From positions 186,001 through 250,000 of the forward strand of contig CANNDL010000002.1 in assembly GCA_947503435.1 (NCBI GenBank): 64,000 nucleotides of DNA, given 5' to 3'. Positions 9,066 to 17,314 of this stretch are shown piece by piece. A model generated the notes under the pieces. It searched no databases, was not told where the DNA came from, and worked only from the letters and a program-made list of their open reading frames with translations. This stretch comes from an uncultured Kangiella sp. GTDB taxonomy: Bacteria > Pseudomonadota > Gammaproteobacteria > Enterobacterales > Kangiellaceae. The translations under genes were made by a program, and so were the position numbers. Each line of letters starts with the position of its first letter. Position 1 is the stretch's first letter.

Positions 9066-9497
9066 TTAAACACTGACCTCTAAAGATACATCTATATTGC
9101 CACGAGTTGCATTCGAATAAGGGCAAACCTGATGCGATGCTTCAACTAGTTGCTCTGCGATATCTTGCTCCATGCCGGGCAAAGAAACGTGTAGTTCGGC
9201 ATCAATTCCATAAGCTTCTCCGACTACACCAAGACTGACTTTACTATCAATGTGTAAGTTTTCTGGCAAGCCTACTTTCATACGACCAGCAACCACACGC
9301 ATGGCGCCAATAAAGCAAGCCGCATAACCTGCTGCAAAAAGCTGTTCGGGGTTAGTTCCGCTGTTACCATCTCCTCCTAGCTCTTTTGGACTTCCTATTC
9401 GTATATCTAGTTGCTTATCGTTTGATTTAGCAGTTCCATCTTCACGGCCTCCAGTAACTCTGACTTCCGCAGTGTATAATTTCTTTTCTAGACTCAT
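9066..9497 (-). CDS. ohr: Organic hydroperoxide resistance protein (Ohr/OsmC family)
   Basis: 143 residues, typical Ohr length. The two redox cysteines are visible: Cys61 in AAGYAACFIGAM and Cys125 in VCPYSNATRGNIDV, and the LYTAEVRVTGGREDG start is characteristic of Ohr rather than OsmC. It reduces organic hydroperoxides in the cytoplasm using lipoylated protein thiols. Only 10 bases separate it from the FMN oxidoreductase gene upstream, and its AAGGAGCATATT ribosome site precedes the ATG, so both are in one operon. No OhrR (MarR) gene is adjacent; the LysR gene at 13164 is the nearest regulator. Confidence 0.95.
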   Translation of the reverse strand: MSLEKKLYTAEVRVTGGREDGTAKSNDKQLDIRIGSPKELGGDGNSGTNPEQLFAAGYAACFIGAMRVVAGRMKVGLPENLHIDSKVSLGVVGEAYGIDAELHVSLPGMEQDIAEQLVEASHQVCPYSNATRGNIDVSLEVSV

Positions 9498-9507
9498 AAT
9501 ATGCTCC

Positions 9508-11049
9508 TTATTTTGTTAATCCTGAGTATTTGATTCCTGCTAAATCCGCAACCTCACGTTTCCAACTGGCAATATCTTTAGCGTTAAACTTACCCAAGTC
9601 ATCGTGCCCGCAAGCCCTTGCCATCACTTGCATCAATTCAATTGAAGCATTAAAGAAATTGTATAATTGTTGCGCTGATTTTTCGATATTTAACCGTTTT
9701 CGTAACTCTGGCTTTTGTGTCGCTATTCCTGCAGGGCAATTATTAGTATTACAAATTCTCGCTCCGACGCAGCCTATGGCCTGCATAGCACTATTCGATA
9801 AAGCTACTCCATCAGCGCCTAAGGCCATAGCTTTTACAAAATCTATCGGTACACGTAATCCACCTGTAGCAATAAGGGTAACTCTCCCGCTAGCGTTTTG
9901 TTTATCAAGATAATGTCTTGCTCTTGCCAAAGCAGGAATGGTCGGGACGCTAATATGATCTCTAAAGATTTCTGGTGCGGCACCTGTTCCACCGCCGCGA
10001 CCATCTAAAATAATGTAATCGGTACCGACATCAAGTGCAAATTGGATATCCTCTTCGATATGATTAGCACTGAGTTTAAAACCAACAGGGATACCACCAG
10101 TGATTTCTCTGACATGTTCTGCGAATTTTTTGAAATCATCCACGGTAACCAAATCAGCAAACGTCGAAGGTGATATAGCTGGCTCTCCTTCTGGAATATT
10201 ACGTACCTGAGAAATTTTCCCTTGGTTTTTAGATCCAGGCAAGTGTCCACCAGTGCCAGTTTTAGCACCTTGCCCCCCCTTAAAATGAAAAGCCTGAACA
10301 TTTTTTAATAGTTCATCTTTATATCCAAACTTAGCACTAGCAAGTTCATAGAAATAACGTGAATTAGCTTGTTGCTCTTCGGGTAACATACCGCCTTCCC
10401 CAGAACAAATACCAGTCCCAGCAAGCTCGGCACCTTTTGCCAAGGATATTTTTGCTTCTTCAGAAAGCGCTCCAAAACTCATGTCAGAAACAAATAAAGG
10501 TATTTTTAGACGTAATGGTTTTTTTGCTTGTGGGCCAATAACCAGCTCAGTTTTCACTGGATGATCATCTAATAGGGGTTTCGTCGCCATTTGTGCAACG
10601 ATCATTTGAATGTCATCCCACTTAGGCAGCAAATCCCTTGGAACTCCCATGGCAGTCATAGGGCCATGATGGCCAAGCTTTGAAAGTCCTTCCTTAGCTA
10701 GCTGATGAATAAAAGCAACGTGTGGCTCTTCAGGTGTAGCAACCGCAATAGGCGCAGCAGATTCATTTTTTGTAGATACACTAACTTCTTTGCCAACTTG
10801 TTCCACAGGAATATTCTTATGGGTACCATCACAATATGGTTTATTACTTGACTCTTTACATTGACATAGGAACGCTTCGCCAGATTCTTCGGCTTTAAAT
10901 ACTTGAGGACTTATACTTGTTCCTTTATGTGAACCATCGCAAAACGGCTGATTTTTTGAGCGACCACATGCACAAAAATAATATTCGTTGCCTTTTTCTA
11001 ACTCCACATTTGCTGGACGATTATTAGCTATTATCGGCTTATCTGACAT
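9508..11049 (-). CDS. CDGSH-CDGSH-FMN glutamate-synthase-like fusion oxidoreductase
   Basis: 513 residues. The first about 80 carry two CDGSH iron-sulfur motifs: CACGRSKNQPFCDGSHKG and CQCKESSNKPYCDGTHKN, each with the three-Cys-one-His ligand set for a 2Fe-2S cluster. The rest is the FMN-binding glutamate synthase domain (PLFVSDMSFGALSEEAK, CSGEGGMLPEEQ, DGRGGGTGAAPEIFRD), with CVGARICNTNNCPAGIATQ as the cluster-binding cysteine region. Glutaminase and GltD partners are absent, so this is not a complete glutamate synthase; a stand-alone flavin oxidoreductase fed by its own CDGSH domains is more likely. AGGAGTACTAAA precedes the ATG. Sits between ohr and a metallohydrolase. Confidence 0.9.
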   Translation of the reverse strand: MSDKPIIANNRPANVELEKGNEYYFCACGRSKNQPFCDGSHKGTSISPQVFKAEESGEAFLCQCKESSNKPYCDGTHKNIPVEQVGKEVSVSTKNESAAPIAVATPEEPHVAFIHQLAKEGLSKLGHHGPMTAMGVPRDLLPKWDDIQMIVAQMATKPLLDDHPVKTELVIGPQAKKPLRLKIPLFVSDMSFGALSEEAKISLAKGAELAGTGICSGEGGMLPEEQQANSRYFYELASAKFGYKDELLKNVQAFHFKGGQGAKTGTGGHLPGSKNQGKISQVRNIPEGEPAISPSTFADLVTVDDFKKFAEHVREITGGIPVGFKLSANHIEEDIQFALDVGTDYIILDGRGGGTGAAPEIFRDHISVPTIPALARARHYLDKQNASGRVTLIATGGLRVPIDFVKAMALGADGVALSNSAMQAIGCVGARICNTNNCPAGIATQKPELRKRLNIEKSAQQLYNFFNASIELMQVMARACGHDDLGKFNAKDIASWKREVADLAGIKYSGLTK

Positions 11050-11091
11050 TTTAGTACTCCTCCACTCCCATTTAATTCTACACTACACATC

Positions 11092-12066
11092 TCAATATTG
11101 GTTTGCACTTAAATCTTTATAAGCGGCAGGAACATTAAGGCCTGGATGGACCCAGCCATATAATCCATAACCTTTAAACTCAGGAAGTGTAACTTTTTCT
11201 ACTGTTTCTTCTAAGGTTAATCCATCATCAATAGCTTTTTGCACTTGGTTTTTAACAGCTTTCAAATAATCAATATGCCAAACCAAATCCTCTTTTCCCA
11301 TGACGGTCCCATGGCCGGGTACAATACGCGCATCAGATGGAAGAAATTCATAAAGCTTCTCCAATGTATTCAACGTTTCTACTAAATGACCATCAAGCAA
11401 CCAAGGTAACGATGGTTTTACCGCAATAATAGGGTTACCGGTCCAAATGACTTTCGATTCAGGCTCCCATATGAATAAATCACCGCCTGTTTGTGCAAAT
11501 CCAAAATCTATAATCTGAACTTTCTTGTTCCCAAGGTCTAAAGTAAGCTTACCACCTTTAGAAATAAGTAGATCACCTGTTACTGGCTTTATTTCCTCAA
11601 TGCCACGACCTTTACCAAAGTTTTGAATCATAAACTCTGTGTCTGCTTTGAAATGATGGTCTATATAGTTTTTTGTGGTTTCATGTTGAATAATTTTTGT
11701 AGTCTCAGGCAAATACATATTTCCATATGAGTGATCTCCGTGAAAGCTAGTATTTACTGCATATTCTATGGGCAAATTAGCTTCTTCTTTGATCATTTGT
11801 TGAACCTGCATATTCAATCTCTTATTCAACATCGTATCGATTATTAAAACGCCGTCAGTGCCTACAATAAAACCTCCACTGGTTGCTACAGGTATGCCCT
11901 TCTGCTCTTTCTCTTTAGCCATAGAAGGATAATAAGCAAATACCCCATCTGCCAATTTTTCAGATTTTAAAACGACTTTATTTCCATCCCACACAGGCTG
12001 TTGTTCTTCTGCAACAGCACATGACATTAACATAGTTGAAACAACTAATAAGCTTAACGTTTTCAT
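11092..12066 (-). CDS. Exported metallo-beta-lactamase-fold hydrolase
   Basis: 324 residues with an N-terminal export signal (MKTLSLLVVSTMLMSCAVAEE); cleavage could be lipoprotein-type at LMSC or ordinary after AVA. The fold is shown by the TDGVLIIDTM strand, the NTSFHGDHSYGNMYL metal loop, and WTGNPIIAVKPS and VPGHGTVMG later. The usual HxHxDH motif reads SFHGDH, so the first zinc histidine is replaced by serine, a variant seen in SoxH/quinoprotein-associated relatives. Periplasmic enzyme of unknown substrate, in the same block as ohr and the quinone reductase, hence perhaps a detoxification role. Confidence 0.88.
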   Translation of the reverse strand: MKTLSLLVVSTMLMSCAVAEEQQPVWDGNKVVLKSEKLADGVFAYYPSMAKEKEQKGIPVATSGGFIVGTDGVLIIDTMLNKRLNMQVQQMIKEEANLPIEYAVNTSFHGDHSYGNMYLPETTKIIQHETTKNYIDHHFKADTEFMIQNFGKGRGIEEIKPVTGDLLISKGGKLTLDLGNKKVQIIDFGFAQTGGDLFIWEPESKVIWTGNPIIAVKPSLPWLLDGHLVETLNTLEKLYEFLPSDARIVPGHGTVMGKEDLVWHIDYLKAVKNQVQKAIDDGLTLEETVEKVTLPEFKGYGLYGWVHPGLNVPAAYKDLSANQY

Positions 12067-12090
12067 AGAACTCTCCTAAGGTGTTACGCG

Positions 12091-13056
12091 TTATTTACGA
12101 TTATTTTTGATAGACCAATCTTGATGGTGTCCCAAAGGAACAATACCAAAGGGATTTATTGATAAATGACTGGCATAATAATGAGTTTTGATATGTGGAA
12201 TATTTACAGTTTCAGCAATTCCTGGTATTTGGTACAAATTCAACATGTACTCATAAATATTCTTATAACTTTGCAACAATCTGATATTACATTTGAAGTG
12301 CGTATGATAAACATAATCAAACCTAATAAGCGTGGTCCACAAGCGCCAATCCGCTTCTGTTATTTGGTCCCCGACTAAATAGTTCGAATTAGATAGTAGC
12401 TCTTCAACTTTATCTAATGCTGCAAACAATGTTGTAACATTTCTTGTATAAACACTTTGGGTTGTTGCAAACCCTGTTTTATATACACCATTATTTATAT
12501 TGTTATAGATAAAGTCATTAACCTTATCTATTGCTTCTCTTCGTAACTCAGGATAATAATCTTTGGTGTTTTTGGTTAATTCGTCAAAAGAGGAATTAAA
12601 CATCCTAATAATTTCAGAAGATTCGTTATTAACTATCGTCTTAGTTTTTTTATCCCAAAGTACAGGAACAGTGATATTTCCTATATAGTTTGGATTAGCA
12701 TCAAAATACCTTTCGGAAAGATAACTAGATTGGTATAACTCATCTCCCGTTGTTCCAAATAACTCAGAGGATTCTTGATCATGTTGAAAAGTCCAGCCTT
12801 TATCAAGCATTACAGGGTGGACAACATTGACTGTTATGTAGTCTTCCAAGTTTTTTAACTTTCTGAAAACTAAAGTTCTATGAGCCCATGGACAAGCTAG
12901 TGAAACATATAAGTGATATCTATCTTTTTCAGCTAAAAAACCGCCACTGCCTGTTGGGCCGTTACTACCATCAGGTGTAATCCAATTTCTAAACTGAGAG
13001 TTTTTTCTTTTATATTCACCATCTTTAATACTCGACTTCCAACTTGTTATAGACAT
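12091..13056 (-). CDS. Glutathionyl-hydroquinone reductase (xi-class GST, YqjG/ECM4 family)
   Basis: 321 residues, matching the family length. Catalytic Cys55 is in YVSLACPWAHRT, the diagnostic motif, and GSNGPTGSGGFLAEKDRYHLY just before it is also typical; VGDQITEADWRLWTTLIRFDYVYHTHFKCN is the C-terminal GST helix region. It removes glutathione from glutathionyl-hydroquinones. First gene of the minus-strand redox block and divergent from a LysR regulator with 107 bases between starts, an arrangement common for this enzyme, so control by that regulator is likely. Confidence 0.93.
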   Translation of the reverse strand: MSITSWKSSIKDGEYKRKNSQFRNWITPDGSNGPTGSGGFLAEKDRYHLYVSLACPWAHRTLVFRKLKNLEDYITVNVVHPVMLDKGWTFQHDQESSELFGTTGDELYQSSYLSERYFDANPNYIGNITVPVLWDKKTKTIVNNESSEIIRMFNSSFDELTKNTKDYYPELRREAIDKVNDFIYNNINNGVYKTGFATTQSVYTRNVTTLFAALDKVEELLSNSNYLVGDQITEADWRLWTTLIRFDYVYHTHFKCNIRLLQSYKNIYEYMLNLYQIPGIAETVNIPHIKTHYYASHLSINPFGIVPLGHHQDWSIKNNRK

Positions 13057-13163
13057 AAAAACCTTTTACACATGACGTCATTGAACTTGGCAATCACTAT
13101 AAATGTTGACTAAATGGAAAAAAAGATTAATTATTTGAACATTCTGTTTCTATATCGCGAACA

Positions 13164-14069
13164 ATGATGGGCCAATTAGAGTTTATGAAAATCTTTGTCA
13201 GAGTCGTTGAGGCTGGAACAATCACCTTGGCAGCTGAACAATTAAGTATGACGAAGTCTGCTGTGAGTAAACGCTTATCCGAGCTAGAGTCGAGTCTTGG
13301 CACTAAACTTATAAACCGAACTACCAGAAGCTCTAGTCTCACGGAAGCTGGAAATAATTATTATAAAAGAGCAAAGGATTTGATATTAGAGATTGAAGAG
13401 CTAAATCAAGATATAACCTCTTCCAACAAAATTTTAGAGGGAAAGCTAAAAGTGGCTCTTCCTTTATCATTTGGAATTAATCACCTTTTGCCTTTTTTTA
13501 ACGCTTTCTTAAAAGCCCATCCTAGAATTCAGTTAGAAACAAATTTCTGCGAATACCAAGTTGATATGGTAGAGCAAGGCTACGATCTAGCTTTTAGGAT
13601 TGGCAATTTAAGCGACTCTACAATGCAAGCACGTAAGCTTGTCAACATTGAACATTGCATTTGTGCTAGTCCAGACTATATAAATGAAGTAGGTCCATTA
13701 GATGATATCGAACAGTTATCTAAATTAAAATACCTCAAATATGACAATAGGCCCTCTGAACAAATAACTTTTAACCATAAATCCGGCGTTAGAGCAGTCC
13801 AATTAAATAGTTATACAAGTTCAAATAGCGGTGAGTTTTTAGCTTCTCTTGCTCAGTCTGGACTTGGTTTTGTGATTCTTCCCACATTTATACTATGGAA
13901 AGAAATAAAAAATAAATCGCTTGTTCCTATATTCCCAGAGTATAAAATTCCAACAATGCATGGTTATGCTATTTATCCCGCAAATAGGTATTTGCCTTCA
14001 AAAGTTAGAGCTCTTATTGATTATTTAACTCAATGCTTTGGAACACCTCACTACTGGGATGTTTATTGA
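13164..14069 (+). CDS. LysR-family transcriptional regulator
   Basis: 301 residues: N-terminal helix-turn-helix (AEQLSMTKSAVSKRLSELESSLGTKLINRTTR) and a LysR substrate-binding domain with ASPDYI and GLGFVILPTFI. It looks like the CrgA/DsdC-like short LysR subgroup that often responds to electrophiles or quinones. Either ATG at 13164 or the next one at 13167 could start it. Divergent from the glutathionyl-hydroquinone reductase gene, so the shared 107-base region probably holds its operator; TTGAACTTGGCAATCACTAT in it contains T-N11-A-like half sites but nothing decisive. Confidence 0.93.
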   Translation: MMGQLEFMKIFVRVVEAGTITLAAEQLSMTKSAVSKRLSELESSLGTKLINRTTRSSSLTEAGNNYYKRAKDLILEIEELNQDITSSNKILEGKLKVALPLSFGINHLLPFFNAFLKAHPRIQLETNFCEYQVDMVEQGYDLAFRIGNLSDSTMQARKLVNIEHCICASPDYINEVGPLDDIEQLSKLKYLKYDNRPSEQITFNHKSGVRAVQLNSYTSSNSGEFLASLAQSGLGFVILPTFILWKEIKNKSLVPIFPEYKIPTMHGYAIYPANRYLPSKVRALIDYLTQCFGTPHYWDVY

Positions 14070-14225
14070 AATATATCCTTTTTTCGATATATAAAAGACA
14101 TGCTATTTGAGCTTAATCTGATAAAAATATATTATTGATTGGTGTCTAACCATTCAAATGAATACGTACAAATATATTTCTTTATAAAGGCTATATTAAT
14201 GTGAAGCTATGTACCTTTGGATCAG

Positions 14226-14251
14226 TGTCTGCTTTGTGACGGAAACGGACA
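14226..14251. repeat. Inverted-repeat element, copy 2 of the dispersed TGTCYGCTTTGTGACG motif
   Basis: TGTCTGCTTTGTGACG at 14226-14241 matches 15 of 16 bases at 8982-8997. Here it is closed by CGGACA at 14246-14251, complementary (one wobble) to TGTCTG at 14226-14231, giving a small stem with a 14-base loop. It lies in non-coding sequence after the LysR gene. Function unknown. Confidence 0.5.
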
Positions 14252-14380
14252 ATAATGTAATCATTAGCATGCAGCGAAGTTCCACATGCCCTTTTTCGGC
14301 AATTAAGTCATTCTAATTAAATGTACACTCTTTTAAGTACTTTTCTTGTCGGCTATTTATTTATGATTTAATAAGGGTAG

Positions 14381-14477
14381 AATACAACTAAATTACTTAA
14401 ACTGGTGTGATTTGAACGCTTTTAATCAATCACTTAAATTGGCTGGAATTCAACTAAATTTGTTGGGTGTCCACTGG
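14381..14477. repeat. Imperfect short direct repeats upstream of amidohydrolase gene
   Basis: AATACAACTAAATT at 14381 recurs as AATTCAACTAAATT at 14447 (13 of 14), and ACTTAAACTGG at 14395 recurs as ACTTAAATTGG at 14432. The segment ends with GGGTGTCCACTGG. The arrangement suggests decayed tandem units, perhaps a remnant of a small mobile or REP-associated element, but no transposase remnant is visible. Confidence 0.35.
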
Positions 14478-14504
14478 TTTTACACCCCGAATTAATAATT
14501 TTCT

Positions 14505-16052
14505 ATGGCTTCTAGAAAGTTTAACTTCAAAAAAATCACCACAATTACGTTAGGAATCTTCCTGCTTATTGGCGCCGGCGGCTTTACTTGGTTCAAGTAC
14601 CAAATGAAAAAGAAACTGGGAGGCTATACTGAGGTTATAGACCCTAAGCCGTATTTTGAACAATACAAGACGATAGGCATTAAGAACGTCAATATCCTAG
14701 CTCCTGATGCTAGCCATTTTATCCCTAATCAGCAGTTAGTCATGGAGAATGGGCTTATCAAAGCAATAGGCCCAGTAGAAAATCTAGATTCTTCAATTGA
14801 ATATATTGATGGTAAAGGACAATACCTAATTCCGGGCTTAACTGATACTCACGTTCACCTATTTCACAGTAAGAATGATTTATATCTATATCTTGCTAAT
14901 GGCGTTACGAGTGTTTGGGAAATGTTTGGTAATAAGCAGCACTTAAAGTGGAAAGAGGAAAAAACTGAAGGCGCTATTAGCCCTGAATTATTTATTGCAT
15001 CACAAAAATTTAATAGCCAAGCTGGTATAGACAAATGGATTCGAAAGTATGTTTATTGGGATATCAATGTTAAAGAGAAAGATGAGGCGCGTGAGTGGAT
15101 TAAAACATTAAAAGAACGAGGCTTTGATGCTATTAAGACCGGCAGTTATCTTGATAAGGAGCTATTCGATACTCTGCTTGATGAAGCCAAGAAGCAAAAT
15201 ATAATGGCATTAGGCCATTTACCTATGAGTGTCAGTCTCGAGCAGTTATATCAATCTGGTATTTCTGAGTTGTCGCATGTGGAAGAAGTTATGCGCCGCA
15301 TGATGAATGATTACGACTCTAAAGGTTTTACCTATAAAAACATGGAACAAGTTCTTGCGTATATTGAAGCCAATGCTGATGAAGTTGCAAAAAACCTTAA
15401 AGAAAACAATATCGCTATCTCCACCAGTCTTTGGTTAATGGAAAGTTTACCTGAGCAACGATTTAACACCGAAGAGTTTATTAAAACCATTGAGCTTGAG
15501 TACGCCAATCCGCCTATTAGTGAAGGATTAATTTTTAAAGAATTGGTTTTTAAAGGCTGGATACCTGGAAATAATAATTATGAAGACTTTGATACCATCA
15601 ATGATCCTGAGTGGAGAGCTGATTACAGAAGGCTAACTGAGGCTTGGACTAAAGCCAATCAAATCATCATTAAGGCTCTAAATAGAAATGATGTAACAAT
15701 CTTGGCAGGCACTGATGTAGGCGCGACTTCAGTGGTACCAGGCTTTTCTCTACATGATGAGCTTGAATCTTTAATCAGCAACGGTGTAAACACCTCAAAA
15801 GCCCTATATTCAGCGACAACTGCTCCAGCAAAATTAACTAAGCAAAACATCGGCACCATTGAAGTCGGCAAAGAAGCAGATTTATTGCTACTCTCTAAGA
15901 ACCCTTTAGAAGATATCAATAATACAAGAGCCTTTGAGTTGGTTTTTATTGATAATCATTACTTAACTAAAGATAGCAAAGATAAGCTTTTAGAAGCTAT
16001 TTTAGAGGCTAATGATAAAGCAAGAACGGTCGATATTTCCCAATGGCAATAA
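14505..16052 (+). CDS. Membrane-anchored amidohydrolase (imidazolonepropionase-like)
   Basis: 515 residues. An N-terminal hydrophobic segment (residues about 10-28) anchors or exports it. The amidohydrolase fold is shown by GLTDTHVHLF (metal HxH), ALGHLPM and SELSHVEE (further metal histidines), AGTDVGATSVVPGFSLHDELE (catalytic Asp) and the C-terminal NIGTIEVGKEADLLLL strand. Resembles the dipeptidase/prolidase-like amidohydrolases secreted by marine bacteria. Substrate unknown. Followed after 19 bases by the VF530-type gene, possibly co-transcribed. No strong Shine-Dalgarno sequence precedes the ATG. Confidence 0.9.
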   Translation: MASRKFNFKKITTITLGIFLLIGAGGFTWFKYQMKKKLGGYTEVIDPKPYFEQYKTIGIKNVNILAPDASHFIPNQQLVMENGLIKAIGPVENLDSSIEYIDGKGQYLIPGLTDTHVHLFHSKNDLYLYLANGVTSVWEMFGNKQHLKWKEEKTEGAISPELFIASQKFNSQAGIDKWIRKYVYWDINVKEKDEAREWIKTLKERGFDAIKTGSYLDKELFDTLLDEAKKQNIMALGHLPMSVSLEQLYQSGISELSHVEEVMRRMMNDYDSKGFTYKNMEQVLAYIEANADEVAKNLKENNIAISTSLWLMESLPEQRFNTEEFIKTIELEYANPPISEGLIFKELVFKGWIPGNNNYEDFDTINDPEWRADYRRLTEAWTKANQIIIKALNRNDVTILAGTDVGATSVVPGFSLHDELESLISNGVNTSKALYSATTAPAKLTKQNIGTIEVGKEADLLLLSKNPLEDINNTRAFELVFIDNHYLTKDSKDKLLEAILEANDKARTVDISQWQ

Positions 16053-16071
16053 AACAAAAGTAGCAATAACT

Positions 16072-16548
16072 ATGAGCAATGAATTGAACTACAAAAGTAA
16101 CCCTCTTAATGGCGTTAGTCTTAAACAACTAATCACGCAAATTGTTGAGCAGTATGGCTATGAGATATTGCATGCCTATTTAAACTTGAACTGCTTTAAA
16201 TCTAACCCGAGCATTCCGTCAAGCGTCAACTTTCTAAAAAAGACTGAATGGGCTCGTGAAAAGGTAGAAGGCTTTTATTTGTATCAATATAAGAATTTGC
16301 CCTCGCCTTCTTTTAGTCAACAACAGGTTCCACCAAGGGATCGCATTATTCCTGATGATCAAGTACCTGGAGAACCTGCTGAGTTAACTTTAGAAGATGC
16401 TGAGTTATTACGCGAGCAAAACGCTGAAAAAGCAGCAGAGTTTGATAGAAAACCTACTAACAAAAAAAGCAAGCCGCAGAAAAGCAATAGCCCAAGTTCA
16501 AATGCAAAAGCGAAAAACGACCCTTGGGCTAAATTTCGGCATAAGTAA
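16072..16548 (+). CDS. VF530-family DNA-binding protein with disordered C-terminal tail
   Basis: 158 residues from the ATG at 16072, chosen because the VF530/DUF2132 homology begins there (NPLNGVSLKQLITQIVEQYG) and the upstream in-frame part overlaps the amidohydrolase. The first about 80 residues form the compact helical domain of VF530 proteins (LNCFKSNPSIPSSVNFLKKT, then WAREKVEGFYLYQ), described as DNA-binding. The remaining about 75 residues are rich in Lys, Pro, Glu and Ser, likely disordered, ending NDPWAKFRHK. Family members are usually near 75-85 residues, so this one carries an extension. Role in the cell unknown. Confidence 0.85.
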   Translation: MSNELNYKSNPLNGVSLKQLITQIVEQYGYEILHAYLNLNCFKSNPSIPSSVNFLKKTEWAREKVEGFYLYQYKNLPSPSFSQQQVPPRDRIIPDDQVPGEPAELTLEDAELLREQNAEKAAEFDRKPTNKKSKPQKSNSPSSNAKAKNDPWAKFRHK

Positions 16549-16570
16549 ATTAGAAGATTGCTGGAATAGC

Positions 16571-17314
16571 TTAGGATGGCCCTATTTCTAAGTCATTATT
16601 TAAAACACCTGAGCAATCAAGCTCAGGGATATCCACATCTTCCGTTTCGATGCCCTTTTCTTTCAATTGTTCTTTTAAGCCTTTTAGCTGATGCTCTAGG
16701 GCATTGGAGTGGTCATACATATTCTGTAAGGCAACCACTAAAGGATCAATTTGATCGGAGGTAACACCAAAAGCTTGGAAGTTATGCTTGCCTTTTGGAT
16801 CGGTTTCAGAAGCTTCACGAGCCGGAATACCAATCACAGTTGCACCTTCCGTTACGTCTTTAACTACAACCGCATTACCACCTACTTTGGCATTATCATT
16901 TAAAGTAATAGGGCCCAAAATTTTAGCTCCAGCACCAATTACGACATTATTTTTTAGGGTTGGATGGCGCTTACCTTTCTCTAAACTTGTGCCCCCAAGG
17001 GTGACGCCATGATAGAGCATGCAGTCATCGCCAATCTCTGCAGTTTCTCCAATCACCACACCCAATCCATGATCGATAAAGAAACGGCGGCCAATGGTTG
17101 CTCCTGGGTGGATTTCGATGCCGGTTAAAAATCGTGAAAGGGTCATAATAGCTCGAGCCAACCAATTCCAATTCTTTTTCCACAGTTTATTGGCAAAGCG
17201 GTGCCACCAAATAGCGTGCAATCCAGGATATAACGTTAAAACTTCAAAGTTGTTTCTCGCTGATGGGTCACGATGATAAACACTTTTGATATCTTCTTTA
17301 ATTCGTTCAAACAT
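16571..17314 (-). CDS. cysE: Serine O-acetyltransferase CysE
   Basis: 247 residues: N-terminal helical domain ([24 protein letters not shown]) and a left-handed hexapeptide-repeat helix ([33 protein letters not shown], then [11 protein letters not shown]). The catalytic His in IDHG and HGVTLGG and the VIGIPAR end are all present. It acetylates serine with acetyl-CoA in the first step of cysteine synthesis. The ATG lies inside the end of trmJ (8-base overlap). In many relatives this operon continues with iscR; here it ends after cysE. Confidence 0.95.
   Translation of the reverse strand: MFERIKEDIKSVYHRDPSARNNFEVLTLYPGLHAIWWHRFANKLWKKNWNWLARAIMTLSRFLTGIEIHPGATIGRRFFIDHGLGVVIGETAEIGDDCMLYHGVTLGGTSLEKGKRHPTLKNNVVIGAGAKILGPITLNDNAKVGGNAVVVKDVTEGATVIGIPAREASETDPKGKHNFQAFGVTSDQIDPLVVALQNMYDHSNALEHQLKGLKEQLKEKGIETEDVDIPELDCSGVLNNDLEIGPS

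Larger units (their letters stand above)
14070..14504. other. 435-base gene-free, AT-rich intergenic region with short repeats
   Basis: No open frame longer than a few dozen codons with a ribosome site is present. It holds the second copy of the dispersed repeat (14226-14251) and, at 14381-14477, imperfect direct repeats. The rest is AT-rich, with runs such as AAAAATATATTATTGATT that may include promoters for the amidohydrolase downstream. Nothing else could be supported. Confidence 0.6.
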
